From positions 709,651 to 773,650 of the forward strand of contig SSBO01000012.1 in NCBI GenBank assembly GCA_005281725.1: a stretch of DNA of 64,000 nucleotides. Direction: 5' to 3'. The notes under the pieces are model-generated. The model was not told the origin of the DNA. It searched no databases and saw only the letters and a list, made by a program, of their open reading frames with translations. How positions within the stretch are numbered: the stretch's first letter is position 1; each line of letters opens with the position of its first letter. Below are positions 52,941 through 64,000 of this stretch, one piece after another. Made by a program: the position numbers and the translations under genes. This DNA is from Wuchereria bancrofti. Its lineage: Eukaryota; Nematoda; Chromadorea; Rhabditida; Onchocercidae.

Positions 52941-54016
52941 CTGTGTTCTGCAATAATTCAATCCATTAATTGAATTCTAAAATTTTGAAGTGTTGAGTTG
53001 AAAAAAAAGAGAAAAAAATTTTAATTTTGCCGAAAATGCTACAACAATTGAAATCAAAAATTTGAAGCTAAATCCATTAATGCATGAATGACTAATTTAA
53101 CAACTCATTACACTTGTTTATTAGAGAATAGAAATTCAATGGTAAAGTAAAATTTTGAAATTAAATTACAAAGAAATCTAAAAAAAAAGTGAAAAGTTAG
53201 ATAGTAGAAAATAACAGATCATTACTTACATTCGAATATGAAATAAGAATTGCAATAATTCTAAATGCAAAAAAATAACAATTTATTTGTTACCATTCTT
53301 GTTTTTTTTTTCACTTGAGAAATTCAAATTTAAATTGGAAAAAAAAGGGGGAAAATTCAAAGAAGATTCAAATTAAGAAAAACAAGTTTTTTTTTTTTTA
53401 ATCAAATACAAATCAAATATATGATAAAGCAAATAAGAATTTAATTAACAAAATTTAATTTATATTCAACACAAACATTCTAATTCTTAACAATTTACAT
53501 TTTGTAAATTTTTTTTATAAATTGGAAAACACTAATTAAATTGCAAATTTTGTAAATTAGAAAATATTAATTAGATTCTTATTTTCATTTGATAAATTAT
53601 ACAATTCTATAATATTTTATTTCGTTTTTTTTTTTTTTTAAGATAAATTAAAGGGTTGAATTTTTTCTTTTTGATGGAAAATATTTCGATGAAATAATTA
53701 TTGAATTGTACCATTCTCTAACATCTTTTCTTACAAAAATAATATTTATTCCTGTATTAACTAACAGATGTCTGTTTACCTTTTTTTTAAAAAAAAAAAA
53801 AAAGAACAAAACATCGCTTCTTTACATATCTAAATCTCATCGTTAATTCATAACAATTTACGGTTTAATCTTTTTTTTTTAAGTTTTTTTTTTTTTAAAC
53901 AAATTTAATGCTATTTCACCTATGTTAGCTTTTCCATTTTCCTCACTGATTCAATTGACATCTTTTTTCTTTTGTGTTAGGTAAAAAAAAAAAAAAAGTT
54001 TGCTAACTTTTTCCAA

Positions 54017-54090
54017 TTCTCTCTTTTCCTCTTCTTCTCTCTCTTTCTCTCTCTGTCTTTCCCGTTCTATCTCTTCCTCTCTCTCCCATT
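54017..54090. repeat. Polypyrimidine CT tract
   Basis: CT-rich tract with TCTTC and CTCTGTCTTTCC interruptions. Confidence 0.85.
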
Positions 54091-54330
54091 TTGAGCTTTT
54101 TTTTTCATTCGCATCAATACATTTCTATATAACAATTCATATCGAATTTGATGCCTTTTCATCATCAATTTCTATTTGTTGCATTGATTAATGTCTTTTC
54201 CCTTTTTTTTTGTTTTTCATTTCCATTCAATTCAATTCAATTCTATTCAATTCTGTTCTGTTCAATGTTATTCTCTTCTATCCTGTATCATAAGCCTCAC
54301 TTATTCTCTTTCATTTTGTTATATTCTATT

Positions 54331-54866
54331 CCTATTCCATAGCCCATGTCACAAGTAATGTCATGTCATGTTATCCGGAACAGTCGAAATAGTTTATATC
54401 ACGTGTAATATCATGTCACGTTAACCGGAACGATAGAAATAGTCCATGTCACAAGTAATGTCATGTCATGTTATCCGGAACAGTCGAAATAGTTTATATC
54501 ACGTGTAATATCATGTCACGTTAACCGGAACGATAGAAATAGTCCACGTTACATGTAATATCATGTCACGTTAACCGGAACGATCGAAATAGTCCATGTC
54601 ACAAGTAATGTCATGTCATGTTATCCGGAACGGTCGAAATAGTTTATGTTACGTGTAATATCATGTCACGTTAACCGAAACGATAGAAATAGTCCACGTT
54701 ACATGTAATATCATGTCACGTTAACCGGAACGATCGAAATAGTCTATGTCACATGTAATATCATGCTTGTCCAGAACGGTTGAAGTAGTCACATGTCATA
54801 TTATCCGGAACGATCGGAATAGTCCATGTCATGTCATGTCATCCGGAACAATCGGAATATCCAATC
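54331..54866. repeat. 50-bp minisatellite array with higher-order structure
   Basis: CCGGAA recurs every 50 bp at 54375, 54425, 54475, 54525, 54575 and 54625, appears as CCGAAA at 54675, and is CCGGAA again at 54725. Shorter degenerate units follow to about 54866. Each unit carries GAAATAGT, a variant of ATGTCACRTGTAAT, and ATCATGTCA. Monomer types alternate: one type with GTTTATATCACGTG, one with GTCCATGTCACAAG, one with GTCCACGTTACATG. Types recur in order, giving a dimer then a trimer higher-order pattern. The array is GC-richer than its surroundings and has no coding potential. Confidence 0.93.
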
Positions 54867-55309
54867 ATGTGTGATGTCGCTGAAGTGATGGCAAATATCA
54901 TACAAAACAGTATTTCGCTGTGACAAATTTATAAAATTTATCCATTTGTCACTTTCTTCATCACAATTTTTGCTTGCTGTTCCAATATGAACAAACTTTC
55001 ATTCTTACAAATTCTTATTAAATTAGTAATTTTACTACACAAATAAAGATTAAGAATGAAAGTATATACATTTATAAAGATTACAAAATGGACTATATAT
55101 TTATGTAAATTTCTTAAATTTACCACTAAAATTAACAACAAATTATTTGATAATTAAAAAAGGAGTTTTAAGGAAGAAAAGAACTGATTGTGGACGCTTA
55201 TGGCGAAATTATTTGAAAAAATTAAATTTTCGTCCTAGAAAATTCTAGTTAATTTAAAAAAATAATTTTCGAATTTATTAACTTTGCGTTTTTTCTCTTT
55301 TTTTTGACG

Positions 55310-55560
55310 AATTCATAAGATATTCGGCAGTAGCGGAGAAGAAGGAAGACAAAAAAAAAACAGCTACTATTCGGGATAAAATATTTTCACTTTGGTGACA
55401 AACCGTTACTACACCGTAGACTTATGCCCTAAATTGGGTTAATTTGTATGACGTGACCCGATGACCCCTTAGATGGTATTAAGTGTTAAAATTTTAGATT
55501 TTATATCTCAGTGAAAGTGAAGTGACTGGGTTACACGTAGTTTTCACTTTTCGTTTAATT
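55310..55560. other. GC-richer non-coding island
   Basis: Complex, non-repetitive sequence in the AT desert, with TGACGTGACCCGATGACCCC near 55449 and GTGAAAGTGAAGTGAC near 55513. No open frame or splice context supports coding. It could be regulatory, a non-coding RNA gene or an old element. Confidence 0.35.
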
Positions 55561-57280
55561 CACTTAATTTAAATTACTTTTTTTTTGTAATTTTGTTAAA
55601 TGATGAAATTTACATTCATTATGCTAATTCCAATTTTATATTCTTTATTTTTTTTTAAAAATTTTTTTCTCATTAATTCAAAATGCATTAAACGTTACCT
55701 TCCATTAATAATATAAAATTTCACCACAAATTTCTATATTCTTGTCTTATATTTCTCATTTAATTTCAAATTATTAATCAAAAGTTTACGATTAATTTCA
55801 AATTTCATAGATTTATTTATTTTCTATTAAAGATGTAAAATTTGATTCATTTTCAACTTTATTACCAAAATTATTTTCTTCTTTTCTTATATAAATAATC
55901 ATTTTATTTGCTTCATTTGATAATAGATTGTTTACAAATTATTCATTCAATTTCCTGTATTATTGTTTACTTAACACCTCACCTTTTTGTTTACTTATTT
56001 ATTCGTCTACTAGACTGAAAAATTTTAGTGTTCGTTAAATTATTAATAATATGAATATTATTGGCGTTAAATTTAATTGAGCACAAATAAATTGATTCAT
56101 ATTTTTGTAAATCAGTTTAATGTAACAATCAATTATTCAATAAATTTTATTTCTTTTTTCCTTTTTTTTTTTAACAATTTTCCTTTTCTCATATATTCTT
56201 TTGCTTACCTGATTATTATTATTTCTTCATTTATTGGCTTGGTTTTTATTCAAAACCCCACCTTTTCTCGTCATCCTATATTTACATCGATAATATTTTC
56301 TATCATCATCTTTGCCTAACTGATATTTCATACCATTCGTTCATTCATTCAATCATGACCTTCATTTAGTCAAATACTTAACATTTTGTTGTTGTAAAGA
56401 TTGTCCAAAAAATTTTTTATTACTTCGTTTTTCTTTTTTTTTTTTCTTCATAAAATTTATTATAGTGTTCTAATTTTTCTAAATTTTACAAATAACAATC
56501 TAATTTGATTGATCTAATCATTTTTTCTATTTTATTTTTACTTTGCTCTTCTCTTTTTATTTATCTTGGTATTAGAATGATATTCATTTTTGCATATTTT
56601 TTTGATGTAAAAATCAATTGTGGAATATCTTAAATTTAATTAATTGACTAGTCAGTCAACTTTTTCTTTTTGTAGTCTATTTGAAGCTTTGAAACATATG
56701 AAACTTTAAAAGTAAATTATTTAGGATATGAGAATTATTCAAATGTATGCAATTAGTTCGGTAGCTGATATATAACACATAGTAAATATTTAATACTTAA
56801 TATATGTTAAAATATGAAGCATTTGTGATATTTTCTAACTATACAAAAAGATGATTTAATTGTGGTAACTATCTTATTTGACATAAATGTTTAAAGTGCT
56901 TTGTTAAACATCGAATTAATTTGGATGTAAGCGAATAAAATACTACTAGAAAAATTAGAAGGTGTAGAAAGAGAAAGATTAATATTATCAGTACAGGGAT
57001 TATTTTATTATTGATAATAAAAGAATCTTATCTTCTTTAAAAATTAATTCTGAATGAAATATGTTTTTCTTTTTTTTTTTTTTTTAAATTTTCTTACAGA
57101 TATTTTTTGTTCATATTCGAATAGTTGAATTCATCTCTGTACGGATAGTATTTGTTAGTTATAGTACGAATAATTGTTCGTTATAGTAGCGATACGCGCA
57201 TCACTTATTTCAATCAAAGCTGTTATTATTACTTTTTCTTTTCCTTCTTCTTTCATTATTCTCTCCTATCATATTGAAAA

Positions 57281-57286
57281 TTTCAG
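57281..57286 (+). other. Acceptor upstream of the Sec14/spectrin gene
   Basis: AATTTCAG ends at 57286, 11 bases before the in-frame ATG used here. It may accept a spliced leader or a distant 5' exon. If trans-spliced, the first ATG after it (57287) opens a four-codon frame whose TGA overlaps the main ATG. Confidence 0.45.
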
Positions 57287-57297
57287 ATGAACTACGG

Positions 57298-60200
57298 ATG
57301 AAACCGCTCAATAAATATTTCTCTGATGCTATTAGCGTATTTCCAAGTTTAGAAGTGCATAAATTTTTTCAAATTCATGGTATGAATTATGTGACCATTG
57401 TTGTGATAAATTAAAAGCAAAAATTCATGTCAAATGATTATTCATTAAACGAAACATATCACTGTCATATTGAAACAAAAATAATAATGAATTTAAAACA
57501 ATAAATAAAGATTAATCTTGGATAAGTAACATATTATCATGTTAATAATCTTATATACTAGGGTTAATAATATTGAGCTTTTGAGTACATATTTAAAGGT
57601 CACGGAAAATTATGAACGAAAATTTTCATATTTAGCTTTCTGCCAAGAATCTGAGATAAGAAATATGAAACTTTATTTCGATCAAGACAAGAAAAGTAAA
57701 GAAAATAGTCGTTATTGAAGTATAATAATGGATTTAAATAATAGTGATGATTTTGTGTCAAAATTAAAAGCAAAATTAGATATTGTTGCCAAATAAAATT
57801 ATTATTGTAGCTAAATTGAAATATTATTTAGTTGAAATATTGTTTAGTCAGGTTGGACAAGATGGATGATAAAATGAATTACGAAAAAATAAGATAGAAA
57901 TAAATTTTTTTTTTTTATTTGGTATTTTTTTATTTAGTATTACTATCTTTGATAAACAGGTATATCGTTCACATAGTCCGAAAAATGTTTTGAAGAATTT
58001 AAATTAGAAATTGAGATTAACAAGATACTTTTCAACTTCTAATTTAAATATAAAATGAGTATTGTAGGACTGTGCAAAAGCAATCCAAATGGTAAGCCTG
58101 TTATTGAATTACGAATCTCACCGGAGGTGCCTTTCGATCTCTTGCCTTCATTGATTTTTTCAACTTATTCTCTTTATACCAGGTTAGTTTTTTTATAAGA
58201 GATTATAAACTAAATGGAAAAATTGAATTTGACTATTTAATGAAGGATTAGAGGATTATTTTAATAGTTTATGCAAACTGTAATTTGTACAAAAGTGTTT
58301 TATAAAAATTCGTAGATCGTTCACTTAATAACCATTATTGACTTTTTATTTTCGAAATATTCGTTTTTTTTTTTTCTGACATAATGGAAAATACTAGTTG
58401 GAATAATTTATGGATTCGGAAATTTTTTTTTTGCAGATGTTCGGATAAAAAACATACGTTGTACATAATCATCGATGTTCGTAATTGCTCCGAGGAATGC
58501 CTTCATACTTTTCTTCAAACATTGCGACAATCAGCCGTATGTTTCTGTTTAAATTAATACATTTCGATGATTAAATTTTTAGCAATTTAATGAGATCCTA
58601 CACCTCATTGAACATTAAGAAGGAGTGATGATAGTCTAGATTGAAATTTTCAAAAGAAAAAAGAAATATTGTTGTTGAACTTGAAGTGATTAAAATTGCT
58701 AAATTGATTTAAGCGTATCTTTTTTTTTCTTTTTTTTAGTCATGGCTTGAAGGTACGATTGACTGCATATTATGGGTTATCGGGTCCTCTTTGCGTAATA
58801 TTGAAACTATCATCAATGAAGATCTCATTTTATCACGAACTAAAGTTAGCTTTTCCTAAGATTTTATGAATATGTATTTAAGTATGCAATGTTTTCAGAA
58901 ACTATTTTATTTAAAAAAAAGAACTATAATACCTGTAATATTCTATAAACAGTATAATCCTGCAAAAGATGACGTATCAAATTTAATTTGCAGAATTTCG
59001 TGGCCGATATTGAGGGTATTACGAAATATATTGAAGCGGGCAGTTTTTCAACATATTTAAATGGTTTAATCGACCCCGAGATTACGCGACATTTTCTTCG
59101 GATGCGATTCGTTAGTTTCGTTGTTTGTTCGAGTGAAAGTTTATGTGAAACGAAAATATAGAATCTTTGGGAAAGAAATAATAAGTATTGCCATTGAATC
59201 ATTCACTATAGCTACTGATAGTGTGATAATATTACCGGAACCATTAATTATTTCATTTGAATCATCGACTGTTTAAGGCGAAATATGAGATTTATTTTAC
59301 AGTGAAGCTTTTTTTAATCTTTTCTTTATTATCATTTATTATCATCAGCGGTTGTCTTCTAAACTTCATAATGTTGTATTCAAATATTTGTTATCAGCCA
59401 AAAAAATTAATTATGTTTTCTTCGTTACAGTTCGTTTTTTCGTATTTATATGACAGCAGATATATTGTACATTGAATTTTTTTTTTTTTTTTTTTTTTTT
59501 AATATTTGTATAACTTATTTGCTCACATTGTTTATTCATCAGTGAATTCTATTGCAGTGTGTGGAAGATTTGTTGAAAAAAACACACAAAACAGCAAAAC
59601 TATATATGAGTTTACATGAATATCTAAAGCAGTTTGAAGTGCCGCAAGATCTCACAACCGTTAATGCTAATTTATTGTGGAAACAATCTGAAGAGTACGT
59701 TTTTTTCTTTCTTTTTTCCCATTTATAAATTTTATTATGGTCACGCTTTTTTGTTGTTTTATTGAGTTTTATTGAGACCACAGGTATTCAGAGCTTTAAT
59801 TTCGCAGTTTTTTTGGTTTAAAAGCAGAAATTTAATGCAATTTATGAAATGGAATGAAATGTGAAAAATCATCGAGCTAAGCTAGGAATTCAAAATTAAA
59901 TTTGCTTATAACTGCAAATAAAGTTAACATAAATAGCTTTTACACTTTTTTTAATTAAGTATTTATATGTATCGTTCATATTCATATCATATTTTCTATA
60001 TTCTATTTATGTTTTCAATCAGTTATTATTTACCATCATATATCCTAACGTTTGTAAAACACTTTAGATTACATCTAATGCTGTTTGATTACATTCAAGA
60101 TAGTGAAAAGTTCTTTTTTAACCTATAACGATAAGCGAGTTTTTTTTTTTTTTAGAGAACGAATTGATAGAATACTGTATAATGCTTCTATCATTCCAGA

Positions 60201-63200
60201 AAAAAAAAGAATATTTAAAAAGCCGTCGATAAAAGGCATTATTTATTGGTACAGTGTTTTGTTGAGAACTGTTACTTTACACCAAATAACCGTACTACAT
60301 TTTCATATTGAATTGAGGCTTTTTTTTGATTGACAGAACTAATCTGTTTGTTTGCTGTGCAAATCTTATACTTTTACACTTCTACAGATTAAAGAATCGA
60401 TGGAATGCTGTGAAAGATGAACCAGATGTGATATTTTTGTTGCATCGTGGCGAAATACTATGCGAAGAACTGAAAACACAATATAGCGATCTTTACCATC
60501 TTGATTCTTACCTCTTCGCGTATGTTTTATTTTATTACCTCGAAAACTCTTAGATTTTTTTATTCTTCTTATGAATACTGTTAGAGATTTTTATTGCGGA
60601 TACAACATCGATTATAATTTTCAAACGTGAATCATGATTACTATTTTACAATGTATTTTGTTCTCTTCTATCTTATTTTTTTTTCTTTTATTTCTTATTT
60701 TTCATTCATTTATATTTGGTTTATTTTTTTCTGTTTTTATGGCGATCAAACAGTTTAAGTTATTATTTAGCTATTCTTATAATTTAGATTCAAAAATGCA
60801 CATCTATGGATGTTGTAAATGTCCATAAGTTTTTACAGTACTTTTTTTGACATAGAAATGCTCATTATCTGTTTTTAGAAATCAATTTTTTGTTTTATTT
60901 CACCTTAAAAATCGTTTATTAAACTGATAACTTTAATCAGAAGTGTCTTATCACGTATACAAATAAGAGTTCCGATTAAATACCAGTAAATTACTAATTA
61001 AGCAGTTATACTGTAATGATGTAGCAATGACCATCAAACAGTTTGATGAGTGCTTTATTTTAGATGACTTCTGGTAGCTATTTAAATGATATGACAGTTA
61101 GGAGTTAGCTAATTTAAAATAAATTATAATAATGCTATTATAATAAAATAAATTTTAATAGAAATAAATTATAATTTTGTCAGTTTGAAAAAAAAAGTTA
61201 AATAAAGCATTTTTCAAAAAGAAAAAGAAGAAAAAATTAATAAAGAAATATTTTTTAAAATTAAATAAAGCATTTTTCATCTTACACAACTGAATATCAG
61301 ATCATATCTCTTCAGCAAAATTCTTAGATTTACTGGAAATTATTTCGATTTCATAACTAACAGGTTTAATCTATCAAATGTTTTGTCGAAGAGTTTTTTT
61401 ATTAGCATAATGTAATTAGCATAAATGTATCAGTGATGTAAATGTCCCTTTTTCCAATAATGTTGATTATTATTACATTCATATAATCATAAATTTCTGA
61501 TGTTCTGATTTTTACATTTTACTTTAATTTTATTCATTTCTTTCATGTTTTTTTTTACAGTGATGCAGTAAACCGTGCTGTGTCAGGCTTCGAAGAAGTT
61601 AAAGTTGTAATGCAGCGAAGTAGTTCAAGTATATCAAAACGTCTATACGCTCTTAAATGTTCAGCAGAAGCAGTCGAATTTTTGCAATATGTTCCACAGG
61701 TTTAATTTTTCTTTTAAGATTAAATGCTCTTTTTTAGGTTTTTGAAAATTATATTTTATGCAAAACATTTTGTTTCAGAATTTTTGTAATTTTTGATTGT
61801 ACCTTTTTATTTATTTATTTTTTTAAATGATTTCTTTGTAGTTGATGGAATTTATCAATAATGAAATAGATGATTTGGAACAGCTAAAAGTAATCAGGAT
61901 ATTCAGTGTTATAAGATTGACATCTCAGGTTGGTTCTAATAATATTCAATGATTTAATCATAATTTTAGTAATACATTTCTTAGTTCTTTTCTTCCCTGC
62001 TTTTTTTTTCTTTTTTGCGAATTCAGTTATTTCGTATGAAATTAAAAATGTGTTTATATATTGCTTATTTTAGATTAAGCAAGTGGATAGTAAAACCACA
62101 GAATTGACAAGATACTTAGATGAAGCTGATAGCCGTCTGAAAGAAATAGTGCATTTGCCAGAGGAAGGCTCATTTGGAAATGTAGACCGGAAAAGAATCA
62201 CGGATATGTTCGATTCATTCAGTTCCTTTCTAGCATCTTGTAAACAGCGTGTTATGGAAGTACGGCCTATTGTTCAAGCTGCACTTGATTCCCGTATTCA
62301 CATTGATCAGGTATTTAATTTCAGTTTTTATTATTTTATATCTTTTATTTTTAGAAACTTTATTTCTAGAAATGCTTAATTTTTGCTTGGATTTAGTCTT
62401 TTTGAAGTTCTAATTTGGTAGTCTTTTTTTTTTTTTTTATTTTATAAATTTAGGTGTATAATTGGGCTTTGCTTCACGCTAAAAGAAGTGATAATGAAAA
62501 GGAGAAAGAAATGTTAGTTTCGAAATATCCGTCTACTGCTATTGCTCGTCTTCATGAGTATGTCGCTGTTAGTTCGACTGATTGCACAGTAAGTTTTGAT
62601 TATAAATTATTTGCTACTATTAGGTTTTCAGATTTGAAATGAAGTTATATTTCTCATATTAATTTCTATATTGGTTTTTATTTCTCATGATGTAACCGAG
62701 TAATAGCCGAGATGAATATTTCATATTTCATAGCTGAACGCAAATTGTCCAAATCAATTATTTGATGAAATTTATTTGTACCATTTAATTAATTAATTGA
62801 TTCTTTCTTGTTTTATAAGTAAGAAAGAAATATTAATTTTATTGTTAGGTTCGACAGGAAATAGAAAAATTACTTTCGGATTGCGAAAAAGCCATTATGG
62901 GTTTGGATCCTACACTCAAGATTTCCGATTTACGTTGCCAAATGAGCGCTAGCTCAAGTCAAGAAAGTGGTGATGGTACTGCGAGTCAGGAAGTTGGCGC
63001 TGTTGATTCATGCTTTAGTGGAGAAGCTGATTGTTCAATCATTGATTTATCGTTACCAAAAAGTCGTTGCTCTGATTTATCAGATTCAGTGTCTGATACA
63101 CCGATGGAGGTATATTCGGATGTGGAAGAAAGTTTTACTGTTGATTTGCGGAATGATTTAAATGGAACTGAACATTCTCGGCAACAGACAAGCCCAGCTC

Positions 63201-64000
63201 CAACTCAGTATGAAATTCCAATTTCAAAAGCAACTACTTCAACGGAACATCAGCAGCCGGTTGTTGTTTTTTACATTTTTTCATTTTCTTTTTTTTTTGT
63301 TTCTGTTTTCCATATATTTCTTCATATTTTGCTTCCATAACTATTTATTAGTCTGGTTATTCACATTATCCCTTCCTTTTTTTTTTGATTAGAAATTGAT
63401 TTTGCATATTTGTGGTATACACAGATTGAGTGTTCTAAAAGTTGTGTTTTAATTTTAAAATAACTTGATTTGCTGATATATGATATAAAAGTAGATGTAG
63501 ATGCATGCATGCATTTATTTTTAAACATTAGTTTCTTTGAACATTTAATTTGAAAGACAAATTCCTTAATGTTCTTTTTTTTCTATTTCAGGGACTAACA
63601 GAGTTGGAAGAAGTTCGATGGCGTCGCAATTCATGGGCACCATCGGTACATACCAGTCCATTGGAAATCATCGAGGAATCTGCAATTGGAGCTGCACCTG
63701 TAACCCTTAATATGACTAATAAAGTAAACTTTATATATATAATATATTCTTCTTTTGATCTTTTTATTATTGCCACTTCTACCTGAAAATCAATTGAAAA
63801 CCAATTTACCTATTTTCCGAAAAGTTACGTATAAAACATATTTGTGATAAATGAAAAACTGTTGAACTATTCTGATGAATTTACAAGACATTAAATGTTG
63901 TCTTGATATTTTATACTATATTACGTATTTTTATAGCAATAGTATTACGTATTTTTAATATTTCAACTTGTTGCACTATTTTAGGTGATTACATCAATGT
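57298..64000 (+). CDS. Sec14/CRAL-TRIO and spectrin-repeat protein, N-terminal half of a Dbl-type RhoGEF or SESTD1-like protein (partial)
   Basis: Exons: 57298-57379, 58068-58182, 58437-58536, 58740-58844, 58994-59110, 59558-59694, 60388-60519, 61561-61699, 61842-61928, 62074-62310, 62454-62588, 62849-63259, 63592-63723, 63985 to beyond 64000; about 648 codons so far, all in phase. Residues about 1-175 resemble the Sec14-like domain of MCF2, MCF2L, Trio and SESTD1 (GKPVIELRISPEV, HTLYIIIDVRNC, ITKYIEAGSFSTYLNGL). Helical spectrin-like sequence follows to about residue 460 (FEEVKVVMQRSSSSISKRL, FLASCKQRVMEVRPIVQAAL). A Ser/acidic low-complexity region then runs to about residue 600, followed by EVRWRRNSWAP. 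The DH-PH module expected for a RhoGEF would lie right of the window and is not seen. An alternative first exon starting at the ATG at 58055 is open and follows an in-frame stop, but the acceptor at 58067 joined to the 57298 exon restores the missing start of the Sec14 domain. Exon 61842 could instead end at 61889. Confidence 0.72.

Larger units (their letters stand above)
36345..57280. other. 21-kb gene desert
   Basis: No exon with family resemblance or matching splice phase was found on either strand over about 21 kb. The open frames present are low-complexity Phe/Ser/Leu or Lys-rich, arising from T-runs and CT tracts. Content: trinucleotide and tetranucleotide microsatellites, GA and CT tracts, many A and T runs, several decayed local duplications, a large spaced inverted repeat, a 50-bp minisatellite and a few GC-richer islands (separate entries). 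It may carry distal regulatory DNA or far 5' exons of the flanking genes, or be repeat-derived filler. Distant 5' non-coding exons cannot be excluded. Confidence 0.6.

Noticed and set aside
54331..54866. CRISPR-like regular spacing
   Set aside because: The whole 50-bp unit is repeated with no unique spacers, and the genome is eukaryotic; it is a minisatellite.
60156..60333. Possible extra exon of the Sec14/spectrin gene with KKRIFKKPS-like peptide
   Set aside because: It follows a good acceptor, but no donor in the required phase joins it to the exon at 60388, and joining 59694 to 60388 directly gives a better match to relatives.

Overview
This window is nuclear DNA of a very AT-rich nematode, most likely a spirurid or filarial worm. 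Genes are split into many short exons. Introns have GT..AG ends with poly-T before TTTCAG-type acceptors. Several start codons sit 1 to 5 bases after a strong acceptor with no upstream donor, as expected for spliced-leader trans-splicing. The gene set fits too: an rps-10, CCDC174, NTF2 cluster and a PAXT-1 type XTBD protein. The species call is inference. No bacterial, viral or intact transposon gene was recognised.

Left part (1-19 kb), all on the + strand: the last exon of an unidentified gene (137-262); ribosomal protein eS10 (2396-3266); a CCDC174 homologue (3633-5806); nuclear transport factor 2 (6392-7546); a TMEM208/SND3 homologue (8750-10417); an SMPD4-like neutral sphingomyelinase homologue (11420-15719); and a PAXT-1/XTBD protein (16758-19092). 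The eS10, CCDC174 and NTF2 genes lie only 366 and 585 bp apart, each behind a trans-splice type acceptor, so they may form an operon.

Middle part (20-36.4 kb), on the - strand: a 19-exon mitochondrial FAD-dependent dimethylglycine/sarcosine dehydrogenase homologue (28617 down to 20297) and a 15-exon NUP93/NPP-13 nucleoporin (36335 down to 30429). All exons were joined by phase, and the junctions read as continuous family-like protein.

From 36.4 to 57.3 kb lies a gene desert of about 21 kb. It holds microsatellites, polypurine and polypyrimidine tracts, several decayed local duplications, a long spaced inverted repeat (47884-48606), and a 50-bp minisatellite with a higher-order pattern (about 54331-54866). 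From 57.3 kb to the right edge runs the 5' half of a large + strand gene with a Sec14/CRAL-TRIO-like region followed by spectrin-like helices and a Ser-rich segment. It resembles the N-terminal half of MCF2/Dbs/Trio-type Rho exchange factors or SESTD1, and it continues beyond the window.

Functionally the genes are mostly housekeeping: translation (eS10), RNA decay (PAXT-1), membrane insertion (TMEM208), nuclear transport and nuclear envelope (NTF2, NUP93, SMPD4), and one-carbon metabolism (dimethylglycine dehydrogenase). All exon boundaries were set by hand from splice signals and reading phase, without transcript data.
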